Source: Todiramphus chloris collaris
Lineage: Eukaryota > Chordata > Aves > Coraciiformes > Alcedinidae
Assembly (NCBI GenBank): GCA_025345505.1
Contig: JANVCC010000047.1
Coordinates: 6,163,019-6,227,018 of the forward strand
DNA length: 64,000 bases
Direction: 5' to 3'
Translations under genes and position numbers: made by a program
The notes under the pieces: model-generated
What the model saw: only the letters and a program-made list of their open reading frames with translations
What the model was told of the DNA's origin: nothing
Databases searched by the model: none
Shown: piece by piece, positions 1-12,600 of the stretch
Layout of the letters: each line of letters starts with the position of its first letter
How positions within the stretch are numbered: the first letter of the stretch is position 1

Positions 1-2
1 GC

Positions 3-46
3 CCCCCAGCCCGCTGCTCGCTGCCCCCAGCCCGCTGCTCGCTGCC
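3..46. repeat. 21-bp GC-rich tandem duplication
   Basis: A unit of about 21 bp reading CCCCAGCCCGCTGCTCGCTG is present twice in tandem at the left edge, followed by a partial third copy. It lies in the CpG-rich promoter and may continue outside the window. Confidence 0.7.
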
Positions 47-225
47 CAGCAGCCCTCTGCTTGCCTCCCCCGTCCCCGCTCCCGCGCCCTGCGGAGGGTC
101 CCGCCGGTCTCCGGACGCCCCTTCCCGTGCAGTGGGGGCGGTTTCCGCAGGGGCCGCCCCCTCCCCGCCCCGGGAGGAGTCCCCACCTCCCGACCCCTCC
201 TCCTCCTCCCGCTGCAAGGGGAAAT

Positions 226-273
226 ATGAAGCGGAGCAGCAGCCGCGCTCGGAGGAGACGGCGGGGAACGTAA
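226..273 (+). other. Candidate upstream ORF in the APCDD1 leader
   Basis: An ATG at 226 opens a 15-codon ORF ending in TAA at 271-273, with a peptide of six N-terminal residues followed by an arginine-rich run (ARRRRRGT). It closes about 280 bases before the APCDD1 start. It would act as a uORF only if transcription begins upstream of 226, which is unknown. The start context (AAATATGA) is only moderate. Confidence 0.3.
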
Positions 274-551
274 CAGCGGCGGACTGGGCGCTCTCGGGCA
301 TCGAGCGAGCCGGAGCCGCGGTGGTTGTGTGCGGAGCTGGAGCCCTGAGGAACAGGAGAGGCAGCGGCGGATTGCCCCCTGCAGATCCCCGGAGGGTGCC
401 CGTCGGTCGCCGGCCCCGCCAGCCGCCTGCTCCCCAGCGCCGGACCGTGGGCTGCCCGCGGCGGCGCTGAGGCGCGGGCGGCGCGGCGGGAGGGAGGGGG
501 CGGCGGCGGCCGGAGCGAAGGAGCGGGCAAGGGGAGCGGCGAGGCGGGGAG

Positions 552-609
552 ATGTCCGTCCCGTACGGCAGCCTGATGCGATACCTGTTCCCAGCCCTGC
601 TGCTGCACG
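552..609 (+). CDS. APCDD1: APCDD1 coding exon 1 (start codon, signal peptide)
   Basis: Encodes residues 1-19 and the first base of codon 20. The ATG at 552 has a good context (GGGGAGATGT) and begins a basic-hydrophobic signal sequence with [10 protein letters not shown]. The exon ends at 609 with donor G|GTGAGT, phase 1. In humans an L9R change in this signal peptide causes hereditary hypotrichosis simplex; here residue 9 is methionine, also hydrophobic. Confidence 0.93.
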
Positions 610-3600
610 GTGAGTGCGGGGAAGGGAGGGGGCCGGCTGGGTGACTTGTGAGAGGGTCCCGTAACCTCGCTGGTGAGGGGAGATGGGTCGCGGGTGGGTG
701 CGCTGGGGCCCGGCTGCTCGGGCTGGGGTGGGCTGGCAGAGGAAAGGTCCCTACGGATGCCGAAGTGGGCAGAGACCTTTTTTGCTCTGCCTGAACCCCG
801 TTTTTTAGCGGCACCTCTTCTAACCAAGCCCCTGTAGGTAAAATCATGCACAGAGCATCTAGTTTGGAAGTTTATGTCGGTGATGTCGTGTTTATAGAGT
901 CATAGAATTGTAGAAGACAAGGTTGGAAGGGAGCACAAGGATCATCTGATCCAACCTTCCCTGGCAAAAGCATGGTCTAGACAAGGTGGCCCAGAACCCG
1001 GTCCAGCAGAATCTTAAGTGTCCAGTGTTTGCACTGCTTGGATGGAACGGCTGGTCCGGGTACCTCACGCAAGGATGCTTTGCTCGCTGCTGGGCGAAGT
1101 GTGGGCTCTACCCAACTCTGAAGAGCTTGGCTGAGACATCCTGCGGGACCCCCCACAGTCCACCTGCAGGTTTTGCCATGCAGGTATTAGCTGGGAAGCT
1201 GTTGGTGGCGGAGCGTGGCAGCACCGGGTCTTGTACCCAACTCAGAACGTACCGCTGCAGAGCATAGAGATTCTGGGTGTTGTTACACACGGTCCCGCTT
1301 TGACACTCTCAGCTCAGCCCAGAGCTGACGTTTCTCTGAAACGGCACAGTAGGCAAAATTTGTGTGAGAAAAGCCAGCGTATTTCAACTGGAACATACAA
1401 GTTTAGTTTGTAAATCCATATTTAGGCATGTAGATAACCCATCTTTCCGGAGAGCTGATGTTCTTCAAGAGCAACTTCTGTAAGGGAGGATATATAATGA
1501 GCTGCTCGGGTATGTTGCTAACATTTGGCAGCCAGATTTCAAAAATCTGGGTGCAATATTGTTCTGAAAGAGTGACTCAACCGATGGGTTACAGCATCAT
1601 CTTGAGGAGTGTTCCTAATTCTGAAGTACTTCGTAGCATCCAGCCCTCTTCAGTTTAATTTCTTAGGATGCTTGGATTGGCTTTTTTTTTTTTTTCTCTT
1701 TTAACTGTTATAATGTAAGTGACCTACACGGATTCAGTGTGAGGTCTGTGAGCTGGGGTGAGGATTCCTGTGGTTGATTTTGTGTAGTGGGGATTGACTC
1801 TCTCAGTGTTTGTACAAGTGCTAAGCACACAGATGGCATTTAATAAATAATAAAGAGAATGGGCTTCTGATTGTGTGTTTTGTTTTGAGAAAGAAAGAGC
1901 AGGAGACTCTGTTCCCCAGGAGGGGGGTTTATACCCTTCTCACTGCTTGGCTATGAAATCCGGAGAGCGTGGAATCGTGTTCTACTGAGCCAGACCTGCC
2001 AGGACGCCAGAGGTGTTCTTTAAAACTCTGTGATCTGAGTCGTGAAAGTCAAAATGGGAGGTTTGAAGTTAGAGGGTAAAGAGAGGAGCTGTAATTACAG
2101 GGTTGGACTCCCCGGCTCATCTGCTTGGAATTACAGAGCAGAGCTGAACCCTGGCTGGAGCAGGAAACAAATCAGGGCCAGTGATCAGATCAAAACAGCA
2201 GCTGCCAGAAGAGGATGAAGGAGGAAAATCATCTCTTTCCTCCATCTGCACCTATATTTCACCAAGTAACATAAACCTAAGTTGTTGCAAAAAGAGATAA
2301 CTCAGCGCCTTGTATGTAAAGATAAGCAGTCACGCGCAGTTTGGATCTGAGCTTCGAGTACTGGGAAACTACTGCCCTCTTACAAATTTGAAAGTCACAT
2401 CAGTAGCATGATAAGGCACTGAAATGCAGCCCATGTAAACATATCCATGCTTTAACTTGGCTTAGGGCTTTGCCCCCTCAGCTGTAGAGTCAATGGGAAC
2501 ATCCTTTGGTCAGCATCAGCCCGAATTGGTAATTTGTAAGAATAAGCAGCAATCCCAGGGGATGGCGGTGTTAAGCCTAGTTAGGGCAGGTCACGTTTTC
2601 TTTTGCACAAGGCAGTTTAAGGGTTAAAAGCCAGTGAGTGCGGGAGAGTGGGTGGTTGAGGATTTTTAGGGCTTAAGGCTTTGTAAAGCCAAGTAAAAAT
2701 GCCCCTGCAAGGTGAAATCTTCTGCTTTCACTGCATTAAGAAACGTCTCCTTTAACATCACTGAGTTGAGATTCAGAAATAATAAAATAAAATCTGTACA
2801 ACATCAAAAAAAAAAAGATTAGAAAAACGGTTTGCAGCTGGAAGTTGTCCACTATCACTGTTTTCTTTGCTTAGACAAAAAGCCACAGAAGTTTCAGATG
2901 TCAAATGCTAAGATCTTTCAGCTCCAGAAAACCTGATTAATAAAAGCTATGTTCAAGTGGATTCAAAACAAATTTGGCTAATTTCTTTGGTAAATGTAAA
3001 CTTTCTTCATGCAAATACAGATGCTAAGAAGAAACTGTAGCGTATTTCTGGTTATGTTTCCATTAAAGTAATGAACTAGAGAGATTAAACAATTTGTTGC
3101 TAACATCATGGAAATAGTACTAATAAAGATGACGAAGAAAAGTTCTTGGGGAATATTGCTTAAATTAGTTACAAAGAAATGTTTTATTTCAAATTAAAGT
3201 CCTGTTGGTGCTGGGGGCAGTGCCATCTGAATCAGCCCTGGGGCTGAGGTGTGGGTGGAAGTCTGCAGGCTGCCTGACAGATGTCTCTGACAGAGAGCAG
3301 GTTGAATCATAGAGTGCTTTGGGTTGGAAGGGACCTTTAAGGTTATCTAGCGCACCCCCCCTGCAGAGAGCAGGGCCATCTGCAACTAGAGCAGGGTGCT
3401 CAGAGCCCTGTCCAACCTCACCTGCAATGGTGCCAGGGATGAGGCATCGACAGCCTCCCTGGGCAACCTGGGACAGGCTCTCACCACCCTCAGTGTTAAC
3501 AGTTTCTTCCTTCTCTCTGGTCTAAATCTCCTCCTTTTAGTTTCAAAACATCATCCCTTGTCCTGTCCCAACAGGCTCTGCTAAAAAGATTGTCCCCATC

Positions 3601-6600
3601 TTTCTGAGAGACCCCCTTTAAATACTGAAAAGCTGCAGTAAGGTCTCCCCAGAGCCTCAAGATGTTTCCTTGACAGAGGACAAGACCAAATTGCCATGGA
3701 TACTGAATTGCACTTACAGCCCAGTGCTGGACCCAGTGTCAGAGTTCCCGCTGCCCTGAAGGAGGTGGACTTTAACCCTTCAGGGCTTCATAAAGAAGTC
3801 CATGCTCCAGGCAGTGGCTTTGCACCTTGCAGGGGGAGCAGCGGCCATCCCAATTAAGGGGCAAGCTTTAGTTTAGCAGAGGTTTTTGGCTAACTTTTTG
3901 GTGCTTGGTTCTCTGACCTATTTCAAGATGGGGCTTAGAGTAAGGACTGAGCTGTGGGATAACAGAGGACCTCAGTGTCAGCCTTGGAGGAGTTTCTTTA
4001 TAGCTGCCCCATCTAAACATACTTTAGCTCTCCCTTCAGGATCTTCCACGCTCTGAAACAGTCATTTTGCGGATCTTTGAAGGCTGTACCTGGAAGCTCT
4101 GTATGCACAAGAAAGGCAACAGATCCATGTGAAAGGAAATCATTGTCCTGTCTGCTTCCATGGTCATAAAAACCCGGCTTTCCTTTCCCAACCTTTTTGT
4201 TTGTAGTAGCTAATTTAGGTCCCAATCCTGGGAGGACTCTTTGAAGTTTCAAGTGCAGGGAAAACAAGGGTAAACACAGACTGTGGCTTGGTAACAGGAC
4301 ATTATATTCTCCACGGCAATTACGTAAGTTTGCGCTGTAGCTAAAAGCCTGTCATGGGCGGTACCTGACATGATCCCACATCAAGAAAGAGGGTAATCCA
4401 AATGTCTATTTATTTAATTGTGCAGGGCAACTGCCCAGATAAGGAGAGCTATAAACTTAATCTGGCCAATTATTCTTTATCTGTTGTAAGGTTTTTCAGG
4501 TTTCAGACGAGTTCCAACTTGAGAAGAGTTGGCTGCAGAAATAAAGCACGAGCGTTAAGATGCTCCTATCAGAGATGAAGCCAGACTGTACTTTGAGCTT
4601 GTACTAGCACTCGAGGTTGGTTTAATTCATAATAAAATTGTGCTCTTCTGGATTTAGCTCTAAATGAAAGAAAAAAGTGAAGTGGTTCCTGCTGAGCACT
4701 CCCCCTCTACATCCAGGTTTCAGTCCAACTTTCAGGTAACATTTATTCTCCCATTTAGCAAAGACTGAACCTGCTGAATGTATAGTAGCTTTGAGTCTGG
4801 TTTAAAGCACTACCCTTGGATATCTTTGAAGCCATGGTTAAATTCTGGTAGAAGTGTTCATTAAACTGATTAAATCTAACCAGATTAAGATTATTCACAT
4901 TATACTTTTTCAACCTGAGCAGAATTTGGCCAGGGTGTTTAGGCACAAATTAAATTATAAGAATTTGTGTTCAAACACAACTCTACTTTATCATTATCCG
5001 TATTGCAATTTTACATTATTTGCATATTCTTTTTCAGAAAACAAACATTTATTCTATCAGCTTGCAGGTTTGGTGGTTTTTTTTCAGAAATATTGGCAGA
5101 GAGCTTTGTCCTAGCAATTTTTGAAACACATTTGGGTAACAGGCTGCAAGCAGATTGCCCTTTTAAGGTTTTACTCACAGCTATGTGCAGAAGTCTTTGA
5201 AGAACTTGAAAGTAACCTATCTTCACTTTGCAATTATTTTTATCTCGGATGCTTGTTCCCACATCAGACATAAGTTTATAGGTGAGCCTGAGGTCCTCTG
5301 TCTGGAGTGGCTGCTGTGCCGACCTCCACTTTTCTGCTCAGATGGATTGTTGCATAAGTGATCTGGAAGGGCCTGGGCAGGGATCCCCAGCCAGCTGGAG
5401 CACCTCTTACTCTGTTTTCCAGTAGTTTGATGCTAAAACTGTGATCTATCCTGCAAAAGCTTGAACACGAAAGAGAAGTTGGATATCAATTCAGTGGAAA
5501 ATGCATTTGGTTTGCTTTGTTTCTCTAGCTGTCATTTCTGATGGATTCTGGGGTTTTCCTTTTCCTTTTGGACTTGCTCCTTTAAGTAAAGAGCCTCCAT
5601 GGGGAGGATGATACAATCATGACCTCTGGTTGTGGTGTAGCTACAGTGAAAGCCAACTTTTGTTTGAAGTCTGTCACAGTTTTGAGTAATAATGTGGTGG
5701 ATTTTATTTCTTTTCTAACAAGTGGGTACGATTCCTTCATAACACAAAGATTTAAAAGTTGGTCAGTCAGAGAGAGTCCAAGATATTTCAGAGTCTGAAA
5801 TACTTAGATGGCATGTTATAGAGGTACAGAAACCTGCTATCTGTCTGTGCTGTAGAGAATAGCAAACTTGGATCTCTTTGAATGAAAGTAGTGGCTCCAA
5901 TGATGCTGCAACTGTGTCTAGGCTCCAGATTGGGCTTTTAAAGAGCCATGAAACTCTCTTCCTTGTTTCATGAAAGCACGTTTTAACTTTAAGCCTTCCA
6001 GCGATGTCCCATTTAACATGGCCAAATGGATCTTTCAATGTCCATGATGTCATCCCTTGCAGGACTTCCGTTTTGCAGAACACCTCATTGTGCACTGCCA
6101 AAGGTGGAGCAGGGGGGGACACTGTGCTGCCTCTGAGCACCTGCTGGAAAAAAGAAAAAGGAAGGAAAAGCAGAGGAAGGTGGTGGTCGTGTTACTGCCC
6201 TGCGTGGGAGGCATATCACTGGTCTTGGTCTTTGATCTTCAGATTGTACAAGGGGAAGTTATGGCTTCCTTGTGTGATAGCCATATGTACAGGCATATGT
6301 CAGTAAATATGAAAGTGTTGAAATGACTACTTGGTAAGGAAGAAGACTGTGCTAAATTAAGTATTTCCTTGCCCCAGCAACACAAACATAGGTAAAGCTC
6401 CCATCGTTGCCTTTTACCTTCATACCGTAATTCATAATCTCATATTCATGTCCCATTTGTGATGTTGCCTATCTGTGTGTTTACATCCCTTCCTCTGTCT
6501 TTGCAGCCTTCATTATGTGCTCATGCCTGTCTTGATTACCTAAAGTTGTTCCTGCACTCATTTGTCACAGTTGGGTGGGTAGAGTTCCAAACAAACACCC

Positions 6601-9600
6601 TCATAGAATCACTTTGGTTTGAAGAGACCTTTAAGATCATGAAGTCCAACCATTAACTTAGCACTGCCAGGGCACCACTAAACCGTGTCCATCAGCACCA
6701 CATCTCCACGGCTTTGAAACCCCTCCAGGGATCATGGGGACTCCTCCACTGCCCTGGGCAGCCTGGGACAGGCCTTGACAGCCCTTTTGGGGAAGACATT
6801 TTTCCTCACATCCAACCTAAACCTCCCCTGATCTGTTCCTCTTCACAAGTACAGATCTATGGGGCTATTCATGGAAATTTCTCTTCCATTCACAGATTGC
6901 TGTTTATCATTTACAAGTTGCAGACAGAACTAGACGCATGTGACAGGGAGAGCTGGGACCCAGTTGCTTTTGAGCCCTATCAAAGAGAAGTCACTATAAT
7001 ACCACATGAAGTTTGACTTCTTTTCAAAACCCCTTCTTTTCATGATTTGCTCCAGGGAATAATTGGGAGCGTATAATGTGGTTACTGCATTTTCTCCTTT
7101 GATATGTTCACACACAAGATGCTATCCTCCAACGGAAGGATTTTTGCTCAGAGAAATTAAATGCCCAAGTATATTTAAATGAATAAATCATTCTTTAAGT
7201 GCATCTATATCCATGAATCATGTGATGTGAGCTAGGCAAAATACTACTGCTTAGAAGTGAGTAGTATAAAAAATGTGTCTTGGAAATAGTCACTTGAACC
7301 ATTCCAAAACCCCCTCTTGATGATGGATTTCAAGCACTTAACAGCTTCAAGTGGAAACATAAATTTTCAAAGACTCTTTCAATGTGAAATCATTTGTATG
7401 CAGGAGCCATCCTGCCAGCTATGTTTCTGTTGAAAATTAGCACTGACAGCTACAGCATCGACCAGATATCTTGGAGGAGGTGTTGCTCCTGCCCCAAAAG
7501 ATGCTCTGAGCCCATGGACAGGAGCGCTCACTCCATTGCAGAATGAGGTGCTAAAATAACGTGGGCTTTTTAGTGCATGGAGACTCAGAGATGGAGAAGG
7601 GTTTTAGAAGGCAAGCTCTCAGTCACGAGCTGTGATTTGCAGCACTGACCCTATCTAGTAAATCCCACCTCTCCAAAGATGTAGTCAGCTCAAGCAGAGC
7701 ATTACCCTGCCATGGCCACACCAGTTCTGAAGCAGCTGTACCATTTCTGGCTGCAGACTGGGAGCTGTTTGGTGCTAACTCTGATCAGCAGTGTAGAAAT
7801 ACCTGAAAATCTTTCACTTCCAGAAAGGGAGAAGTATTGACCCCTTGAAAACCAGATTTTCCAGGCATTTCAGATGGCGTGCTCAAACATCAAAGCATCT
7901 CTAGTGTTTATTACCCTTTAGAAAGTAAGGCTGTAAATTCTCATTCACATTGAAGAATTGTTTGTAATCTGCACCAAAGCTACCAGATTTTTGAGTAACA
8001 GCTTGATGAGGTTGTGTTCATTAATCTCATCAAATCTTGAGATCATTCAGTGAGGAGCACTGTTTATATTCAGGTATTTATTGTAGTCTTTCTGATCATC
8101 CTTTACCCTGACTACTGGATAAGTCCTGGCCTTTCTTCAGCTTAGCAGTTGCTATTTTTAAATGGTTCACTTGTATTTATATTTTTAGCAGTGCCATTTT
8201 CCCAGGTGTTACCAAGCTTTTTCCAGAAGCTCTAAGACCTTGATGACATAATGAATCACTGACATCGTTTTCTTTTTTTTTTTTTTTTTTGGTGACAGGA
8301 AATGGCAAAGGTCTGGAACAGTGACTATCTAAAAACAAGTAACATTGATTTTCTTGTAATTTCAGTAGCAATGCTGCACGCTGCCTCACTGTTAGATGGG
8401 ACCTGGCGAATAAAGCATAGGACCGTAGAATCATGGTTTGGGTTGGGAGGGACCTTTCAAGATAATCTAGTCCAACCCCCCTGCAGTGAGAAGGGAGTCC
8501 AGCAAAGCCTACAAAGATGCTGAGGGGACTGGAGCATCTCTGGGACGAGGAAAAGCTAAGAACCCTGGGGATTTTTAGCTGGAGAAGACTGAGAGGGGAT
8601 CTGATCAATGCTGATCAAGAGCTAAAGGGCCTGCAGGGGGTCAAAAGGATGAGGACAGAGTCTTGTCAGTGGTGCCCAGAGATTGGACAAGGGGCAATGG
8701 GCACAAACTGGAGCAACATCTGCAACTAGAGCAGGTTGCTCAGAGCCCCAGCCAACCTCACCTGGAAGGTTTCCAGGGATGGGGCATTGACCAACTCTTC
8801 AGGCAACCTATTCCAGGGTCTCAGCAACCTCGTAATAAAATATTTCTTCCTTCTCTCCAGTCTGAATCTCCCCTCTTCTAGTTTAAAACTGTCACCCTTT
8901 GTCTTATTGCAACAGGCCCCATCTTTCTGGTAGGCCCCCTTTAAGTACTAAAAGGCCACAAGAAGGTCTCCCTGGATCCTTCCCGGCATGGTGCAGGGTT
9001 GTACCATGCACTGGTGATCCCCAACAGCCCAGTTCCTAAGCTAGGTGAGCCAAGAGGACACCAGAAACATGGAGATGAATCCCAGACCTTGCCCCTGGAA
9101 GCACACATTAGCAAGACATCCCTCTCCTGAGATGGCCACCCTGACTTCACAGGCACACAACCAGCCCCTCCATCCCACCCCGTATCCGTTTCTATCCTGC
9201 TGGTTCTTAAATTCCCTCTGACAGAATAATACGGTTTCCAACCCATTATGTAAGGTTCATGCTTGTCACCTCTTAACCTCAAGATGCGTGTTTTTCTTTT
9301 GATCCCTGTTTTCCAACATGTCTAAGAGGAGACCGTGCCTAAAAGGGTAAAGACACATTCCTTCTGAAGCTCCATATTCATTTTGTTTGATTAATATCAT
9401 GCAGAGAGGGGTGCTGGTGGGGTTTGTATGTATGCATTACTAGAAACCAAAATTACCGTGTGCTGGGGATAAAATTAGCCTTTGAAATTCCTTTTCCCTT
9501 TTAAAAATAGCAAAATCTGCCTTTAATTGACCATTTCAGTCATCACCAAGGCTTCCTGTGTGTAGAGGCTTTGCCTTTAGTATCTGTTTTCCTCTTGCCT

Positions 9601-12600
9601 TTGAAGAGTAGTTTTTATTTGCAAGTCTATTATAGAAACGTTCAAATTAGAGATGGGCTGAAACCACAAAGTTTATGTCCAGATCTGGATGCAACTTTCT
9701 AAAAGTTTCAAGGTCCAGTTTTTTGATTGTCCTGACTAGAGATTACAGAGGTGTCTAGAAAATTCAGGTTCAGAGCCACATCTCCTGGGTGTGGAAACAC
9801 AACACTTTGGTTCAAGGCCTTTTCCCCAGGGTATTTCATAAAGCAAATTTATCTGGGTTTTTTTAGATGAAAAAAGAAATGTAAACGGTACTTTCAAACA
9901 AGTGTCATTCAACTCAAGATGTTCACAACCCCCTTTATCGTGTGGAAACCCTTCTCAGCAGGGTCTCATGATCATCTACACTTTTCTCTCCTAGGGCTGG
10001 GAGAAGGTTCTGCTCTGCTTCACCCAGACAGCAGGTCTCACCCCCGGTCCTTGGAGAAGAGTGCATGGAGGGCCTTCAAGGAGTCACAGTGTCATCATAT
10101 GCTGAAGCACCTTCACAACGGAGCCCGGATCACTGTGCAGATGCCTCCCAATATCGAGGGACACTGGGTCTCTACTGGGTAAGGAAAGATAAAACAAGAT
10201 GCTTGAGTGATATCTGTGAAAGAGAAGAGGGGATGGAAGCAGAGACGGAAGGATGAATATTCCCACTTTAAGCAGCAGGCGAAATACTTTCTTTAATATG
10301 GTGATGCTCTAAAATCCAGATGCTTTCTATATGTTTATGCATGAAAGGAGAAGGAGACTGTTACGTACATTAGAAGAGTGTGCTATAAAGCTGTCTCGAT
10401 TAATACATTTTTAGCCTGGATTTTAAGCAGCATGTTGTGAAGTATCTTTAAATCTCTCTTTGAATAGGAAGGAGCCCAACAAGTTGCCAAAATGAATGTT
10501 TCTCCAAACACAACATTGTCCTCTCTTTGACTACATGCATTAGAGCCTTTGAATGGGTCCCTGTTTTCAGAGCACATGTCTAGCACAGGTTTTATGAGCA
10601 AAAGAAGTTAAGAAGCTATTTTTAACCAGTTCTGTTGCTCTCTGTACATGATGACTTGTAATTCAAAGAGCTATTTTGCTCTCTGTTTCTCAGCAGGCAA
10701 TATTCACATTCTTACCTGAAGTGACTTGTAGTAAGAAAGACAGAAGGATTTTTAACAGAAGGGAGTGTATTTATATTAAGCAGCGTGGACGTAACAAGAG
10801 AGACAAGTTTGAAGGCACAAAAGGACTTCCTACAGGAAGTGGAATTTAGGTGCTATTTACATATTCAGAAAAAAAAACAAACCCAAAACCTGAATATTGC
10901 ATGGTCCAAATTCAATCCATATAGAAGTTTTGCATTAATGATCATAAATTTGCATTAACTGCCACTCCTTCTGAAAGTTTGAGTGGAAAAGCTGAGGACG
11001 TGATCCTGCACATCCTCTGCAGACCAGAGCTGCTGGATCCCTGCTGAGAAGCTTCTGCAGCAGCACAGAATCCAGTTCTTTGTACTGTTCTATGGATGTT
11101 TGTCATTTCACTTTCTGATGCTATCAGTCCTTTTGCTAAATCTGCCATGCAAAAGAGAAGAATAGATGTTTAATAAACAGCTACTTTTTTTCCGAGAATT
11201 GAATCACATGGTAGTCCCTAGACACAAAAAGAAGGCAAACATAGTCATAGACTCCCCATAGACTCATATAGACTCATAGCATCATAGAATGGTTTGGGTT
11301 GGAAGGGACCTTTAAAAAGCTCATCTAGTTCAACCCCCCTGCAGTGAGCAGGACATCTGCAACTAGAGCAGGTTGCTCAGAGCCTCATCAAGCCTGACCT
11401 TGAATGTCTCTAGGGATGGTGCCACCACCACCTCCCTGGGCAACCTGTTCCAGTGTTCCACCACCTTCATAGTAAAGAACTTCCTCCTAATGTCCACTCA
11501 GGATCTACCCTTCTCTAATTTAAAACCATTGCCCCTCATCCTATTGCTACATGCCCTTGTAAACAGGCCCTCCCCAGCTTTCTTGTAGGCTCAAGTCAAA
11601 AACACGAGTCAAAGTATTTAAACCTGCAAAGATAAAGCCCTTAGATATGATCACCCTGAAGCAGTATATTATTTATAGCATAAGAGCAGAGGAAATTGTT
11701 GGTTAATTGGCAGGCTACAGATGCCTGGTTCCTGTGCCAGAGGGACATCAGCACCCAAGTGTCTCTGTTGGACCCATGTGGGTTTGCTTGGTCTGGTTAC
11801 CTGTAGTGTACACAACGTGCCACTGTGCTAAAATGTTGTTTCCATCGCTTTCTGTCTTCCCACAGCTGCGAAGTTAGAGCAGGCCCAGAGTTCATCACGA
11901 GATCTTACAGGTTCTACCACAATAATACATTTAAGGCCTATCAGTTTTATTATGGTGGCAATCGCTGCACAAACCCTATCTACACGTTAGTGATACGTGG
12001 CAAAATACGTCTGCGCCAAGCCTCCTGGATCATCCGAGGGGGTACAGAAGCTGACTATCAGCTACGCAACATACAGATCATATGTCACAACGAAGCAATC
12101 GCCAAGAAATTAAGTGAGTTGGTGAACCATACGTGCCCTGGATTTATACCAGAAGATAGTCCCTGGGAGCAGGATGTGAGCTACGATTTGCTGAGAGAAG
12201 AGAATGGCTGTGAATGCACCAAAGCTCTCAATTTTGCCATGCACGAACTCCAGCTGATCCGCGTGGAGAAGCAGTATCTGCACCACAACTTAGACCACCT
12301 TGTGGAGGAGCTGTTTCTTGGAGACATTCATACTGATGCTACTCAGAGGAGGTACTATCGGCCCTCTAGTTACCAACCTCCACTTCAAAATGCCAAGGTA
12401 CGTGTGTGTATATACGCTCCCTTTTAAGATACTAGTGACGACACCCACCTTATTCAGCTCTTCTGAGTCAGTGCACTAGTGTAACCTAAAATGTAGATGT
12501 GCAACCTTACAGATCACAGAATCCCCGCATGGTGGGGGTTGGAAGGGACCTCTGGAGGTCATCTGGTGCCACTCTCCTGCTCCATCCAGCAGGGTCACCC

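Larger units (their letters stand above)
1..730 (+). promoter_or_regulatory. APCDD1: CpG-rich promoter and 5' UTR region of APCDD1
   Basis: This block is very rich in G, C and CpG and surrounds the first coding exon, as expected for a CpG-island promoter; composition falls to the genomic average after about 730. I see no TATA box at a convincing distance, so initiation is probably dispersed. The transcription start cannot be placed from sequence; the 5' UTR probably covers part of 200-551. APCDD1 is a known Wnt/beta-catenin target, but I found no clear TCF/LEF site (CTTTGWW) in 1-550. Other regulatory elements may lie upstream of the window. Confidence 0.75.
610..9994 (+). other. APCDD1: APCDD1 intron 1
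   Basis: This 9.4-kb intron starts GTGAGT and ends with CTTTTCTCTCCTAG. Its recognisable content is CR1 fragments near 895, 3305, 6601 and 8425, plus a poly-T run at 8268-8290. The intervals 1050-3300, 3700-6600, 6850-8420 and 9000-9990 read as unique intronic sequence in which I see no exon or RNA gene. Confidence 0.85.

Noticed and set aside
6231-6238. CTTTGATC, a TCF/LEF-like site in APCDD1 intron 1
   Set aside because: APCDD1 is a Wnt target, but an isolated 7-bp match in a 9-kb intron is expected by chance.
8177-8608. 143-codon minus-strand ORF
   Set aside because: It spans a poly-T run and the edges of two CR1 fragments and has no recognisable protein features.
12398-12427. Read-through end of the APCDD1 exon 3 frame (nine codons then stop)
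   Set aside because: A consensus GTACGT donor at 12398 and an in-frame exon 4 show this is intron.
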